This document shows, piece after piece, positions 4,659 to 5,899 of a stretch of DNA of 5,899 bases. The position numbers and the translations under genes were made by a program. This stretch comes from DASWIP01 sp036397635. GTDB taxonomy: Bacteria; Actinomycetota; AC-67. Within the stretch, counting starts at the first letter, position 1; every line of letters starts with the position of its first letter. The stretch covers positions 1-5,899 of the forward strand of contig DASWIP010000009.1 in the NCBI GenBank assembly GCA_036397635.1, read 5' to 3'. The notes beneath the pieces are model-generated. The model saw only the letters and a program-made list of their open reading frames with translations, searched no databases and had not been told where the DNA came from.

Positions 4659-5899
4659 GTGTCGGAAACCAAGACGCCGAAAGACGTTCTTCAGTTCGCC
4701 AAGGATCAGGACGCGCTCATGGTGGACCTGCGGTTCACCGACCTGCCCGGCCTGACGCAGCATTTCTCGGTCCCGGTCGACGAGCTGACCGAGGGCTCGT
4801 TCGAAGACGGGTTCGGGTTCGACGGCTCATCTATCCGCGGGTTCCAGCAGATCCAGGAGTCGGACATGCTGCTTATCCCCGACGCCGAGACCGCGGTGAT
4901 GGACCCGTTCCGCGAGGTCGCGACCCTGAACCTGTTCTGCTTCGTGCGCGACCCGATCACCGGTGAGGCGTACTCGCGCGACCCGCGCTACATCGCCAAG
5001 AAGGCCGAGGACAACCTCGTGGCATCCGGAGTCGCCGACGTCAGCTACTGGGGCCCCGAAGCCGAGTTCTACATCTTCGACGAAGCACGCTTCGACCAGA
5101 ACCAGCACGAGGGCTACTACCACATCGACTCGACCGAAGGTGTCTGGGGGGCGGGCGACCCGGGCAGCCGTGGCTATCGGCCCCGGTACAAGGAAGGCTA
5201 CTTCCCGGTGCCGCCGATGGATCAGTACCAGGACCTGCGCACCGAGATGGTGCTCTACATGCAGAAGATGGGCATCAAGATCGAGGTTCAGCATCACGAG
5301 GTCGGGACCGCGGGCCAAGCAGAGATCGATATGCGATACGGCACGCTGCTCCGGACCGCCGACAACCTGATGAACTACAAGTACGTGGTCAAGAACGTCG
5401 CGTGGCGTGCCGGCAAGACCGCGACATTCATGCCGAAGCCCCTGTTCATGGACAACGGCTCTGGCATGCACACGCATCAATCCCTGTGGAAGAACGGTGA
5501 GCCGCTGTTCTGGGACGAGACCGGGTACGCCCAGCTGTCGGATCTCGGCCGCTACTACATAGGAGGGTTGCTGGCGCACGCACCGGCGCTCCTGGCGTTC
5601 ACGAACCCGACCACGAACTCGTACCGGCGTCTGGTGCCGGGCTACGAGGCGCCGATCAACCTCGTGTACTCGCAGCGGAACCGCTCGGCGGCATGCCGCA
5701 TCCCGATGTACGCGAAGACGCCGGCCGCGAAGCGCGTCGAGTTCCGCACGCCCGACCCGACGTGTAACCCGTATCTCGCGTTCGCGGCCTGCTTGCAGGC
5801 GGGGCTCGACGGAGTCCGCAACAAGATCGAGCCGCCGGACCCGGTGGACAAGGACATCTACGATCTGCCGCCGGAGGAGAAGACGGCGATCGCTGCGGT
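4659..5899 (+). CDS. glnA: Glutamine synthetase type I, C-terminus beyond the window
   Basis: The enzyme makes glutamine from glutamate, ammonia and ATP, the central step of ammonia assimilation, as a cytosolic dodecamer. From GTG 4659 there are 413 codons of about 470 before the window ends. Visible signatures are FGFDGSSIRGF near the N-terminus; GPEAEF with metal ligands Glu134 and Glu136; HHEVGTAGQAEID with Glu214 and Glu222; DNGSGMHTH with His271; YRRLVPGYEAP with Arg324 and the flap Glu330; NRSA; and RVEFRTPDP, binding ATP and glutamate. Tyr401 in DKDIYDLPPEE (codon 5859-5861) matches the adenylylation tyrosine (Tyr397 in Salmonella), so control by GlnE-type adenylylation is likely and the enzyme is probably of the GSI-beta class. 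No frameshift or missing catalytic residue is seen. Upstream are a sigma70-like promoter and GlnR-like boxes. Confidence 0.98.
   Translation, partial: MSETKTPKDVLQFAKDQDALMVDLRFTDLPGLTQHFSVPVDELTEGSFEDGFGFDGSSIRGFQQIQESDMLLIPDAETAVMDPFREVATLNLFCFVRDPITGEAYSRDPRYIAKKAEDNLVASGVADVSYWGPEAEFYIFDEARFDQNQHEGYYHIDSTEGVWGAGDPGSRGYRPRYKEGYFPVPPMDQYQDLRTEMVLYMQKMGIKIEVQHHEVGTAGQAEIDMRYGTLLRTADNLMNYKYVVKNVAWRAGKTATFMPKPLFMDNGSGMHTHQSLWKNGEPLFWDETGYAQLSDLGRYYIGGLLAHAPALLAFTNPTTNSYRRLVPGYEAPINLVYSQRNRSAACRIPMYAKTPAAKRVEFRTPDPTCNPYLAFAACLQAGLDGVRNKIEPPDPVDKDIYDLPPEEKTAIAA

Noticed and set aside
4827..5579. A 250-codon minus-strand frame inside glnA
   Set aside because: It is a shadow of the highly conserved glutamine synthetase coding frame; the translation shows no family features.
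1..5899. tRNA, rRNA, insertion sequences, attachment sites or a defence or other novel multi-gene system
   Set aside because: No tRNA-like cloverleaf, transposase motif, terminal inverted repeats or defence-type domains were seen. All larger ORFs with protein-like features are accounted for by the genes listed.

Overview
This is a GC-rich window (strong G/C preference at third codon positions) that looks like chromosomal DNA of an actinobacterium (Actinomycetota). The supporting signs are a glutamine synthetase I with an adenylylation-site tyrosine, a GlnR-type box pattern upstream of it, an alpha/beta-hydrolase/class III cyclase fusion of a kind common in that phylum, and a likely leaderless promoter. 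The genus cannot be told from the sequence.

Layout: (1) positions 1-509, minus strand: the N-terminal 169 residues of a multi-pass membrane protein that runs off the left edge. (2) 510-663: a divergent intergenic region with a 12-bp near-perfect direct repeat. (3) 664-2100, plus: a secreted M23-type peptidase fused to six FG-GAP/VCBS-like repeats, closed by a strong hairpin at 2113-2146. (4) 2101-2414: a GC-rich gap with two hairpins and a doubtful 46-codon minus-strand ORF. (5) 2415-3089, plus: a secreted protein of unknown function with six mature cysteines and an EF-hand-like calcium loop. (6) 3096-4436, minus: a cytosolic alpha/beta-hydrolase-fold plus adenylate cyclase fusion, convergent with gene 5. 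The two stop codons lie inside one shared hairpin. (7) 4437-4658: a divergent regulatory region with a probable leaderless cyclase promoter, GlnR-like boxes and a sigma70-like glnA promoter. (8) 4659-5899, plus: glnA, truncated at the right edge after 413 codons of about 470.

The genes are mostly single transcription units in alternating orientation, and no operon is visible. The two secreted proteins act outside the membrane and have no evident link to glnA or the cyclase. The cyclase and glnA are divergent across about 220 bp, so nitrogen control at glnA could in principle also affect the cyclase, but this is inference.

No clearly new multi-gene system is present. The most unusual items are the hydrolase domain of the cyclase (Asp in place of the nucleophile Ser), the hairpin shared by two convergent stop codons, and the uncharacterised cysteine-rich secreted protein.
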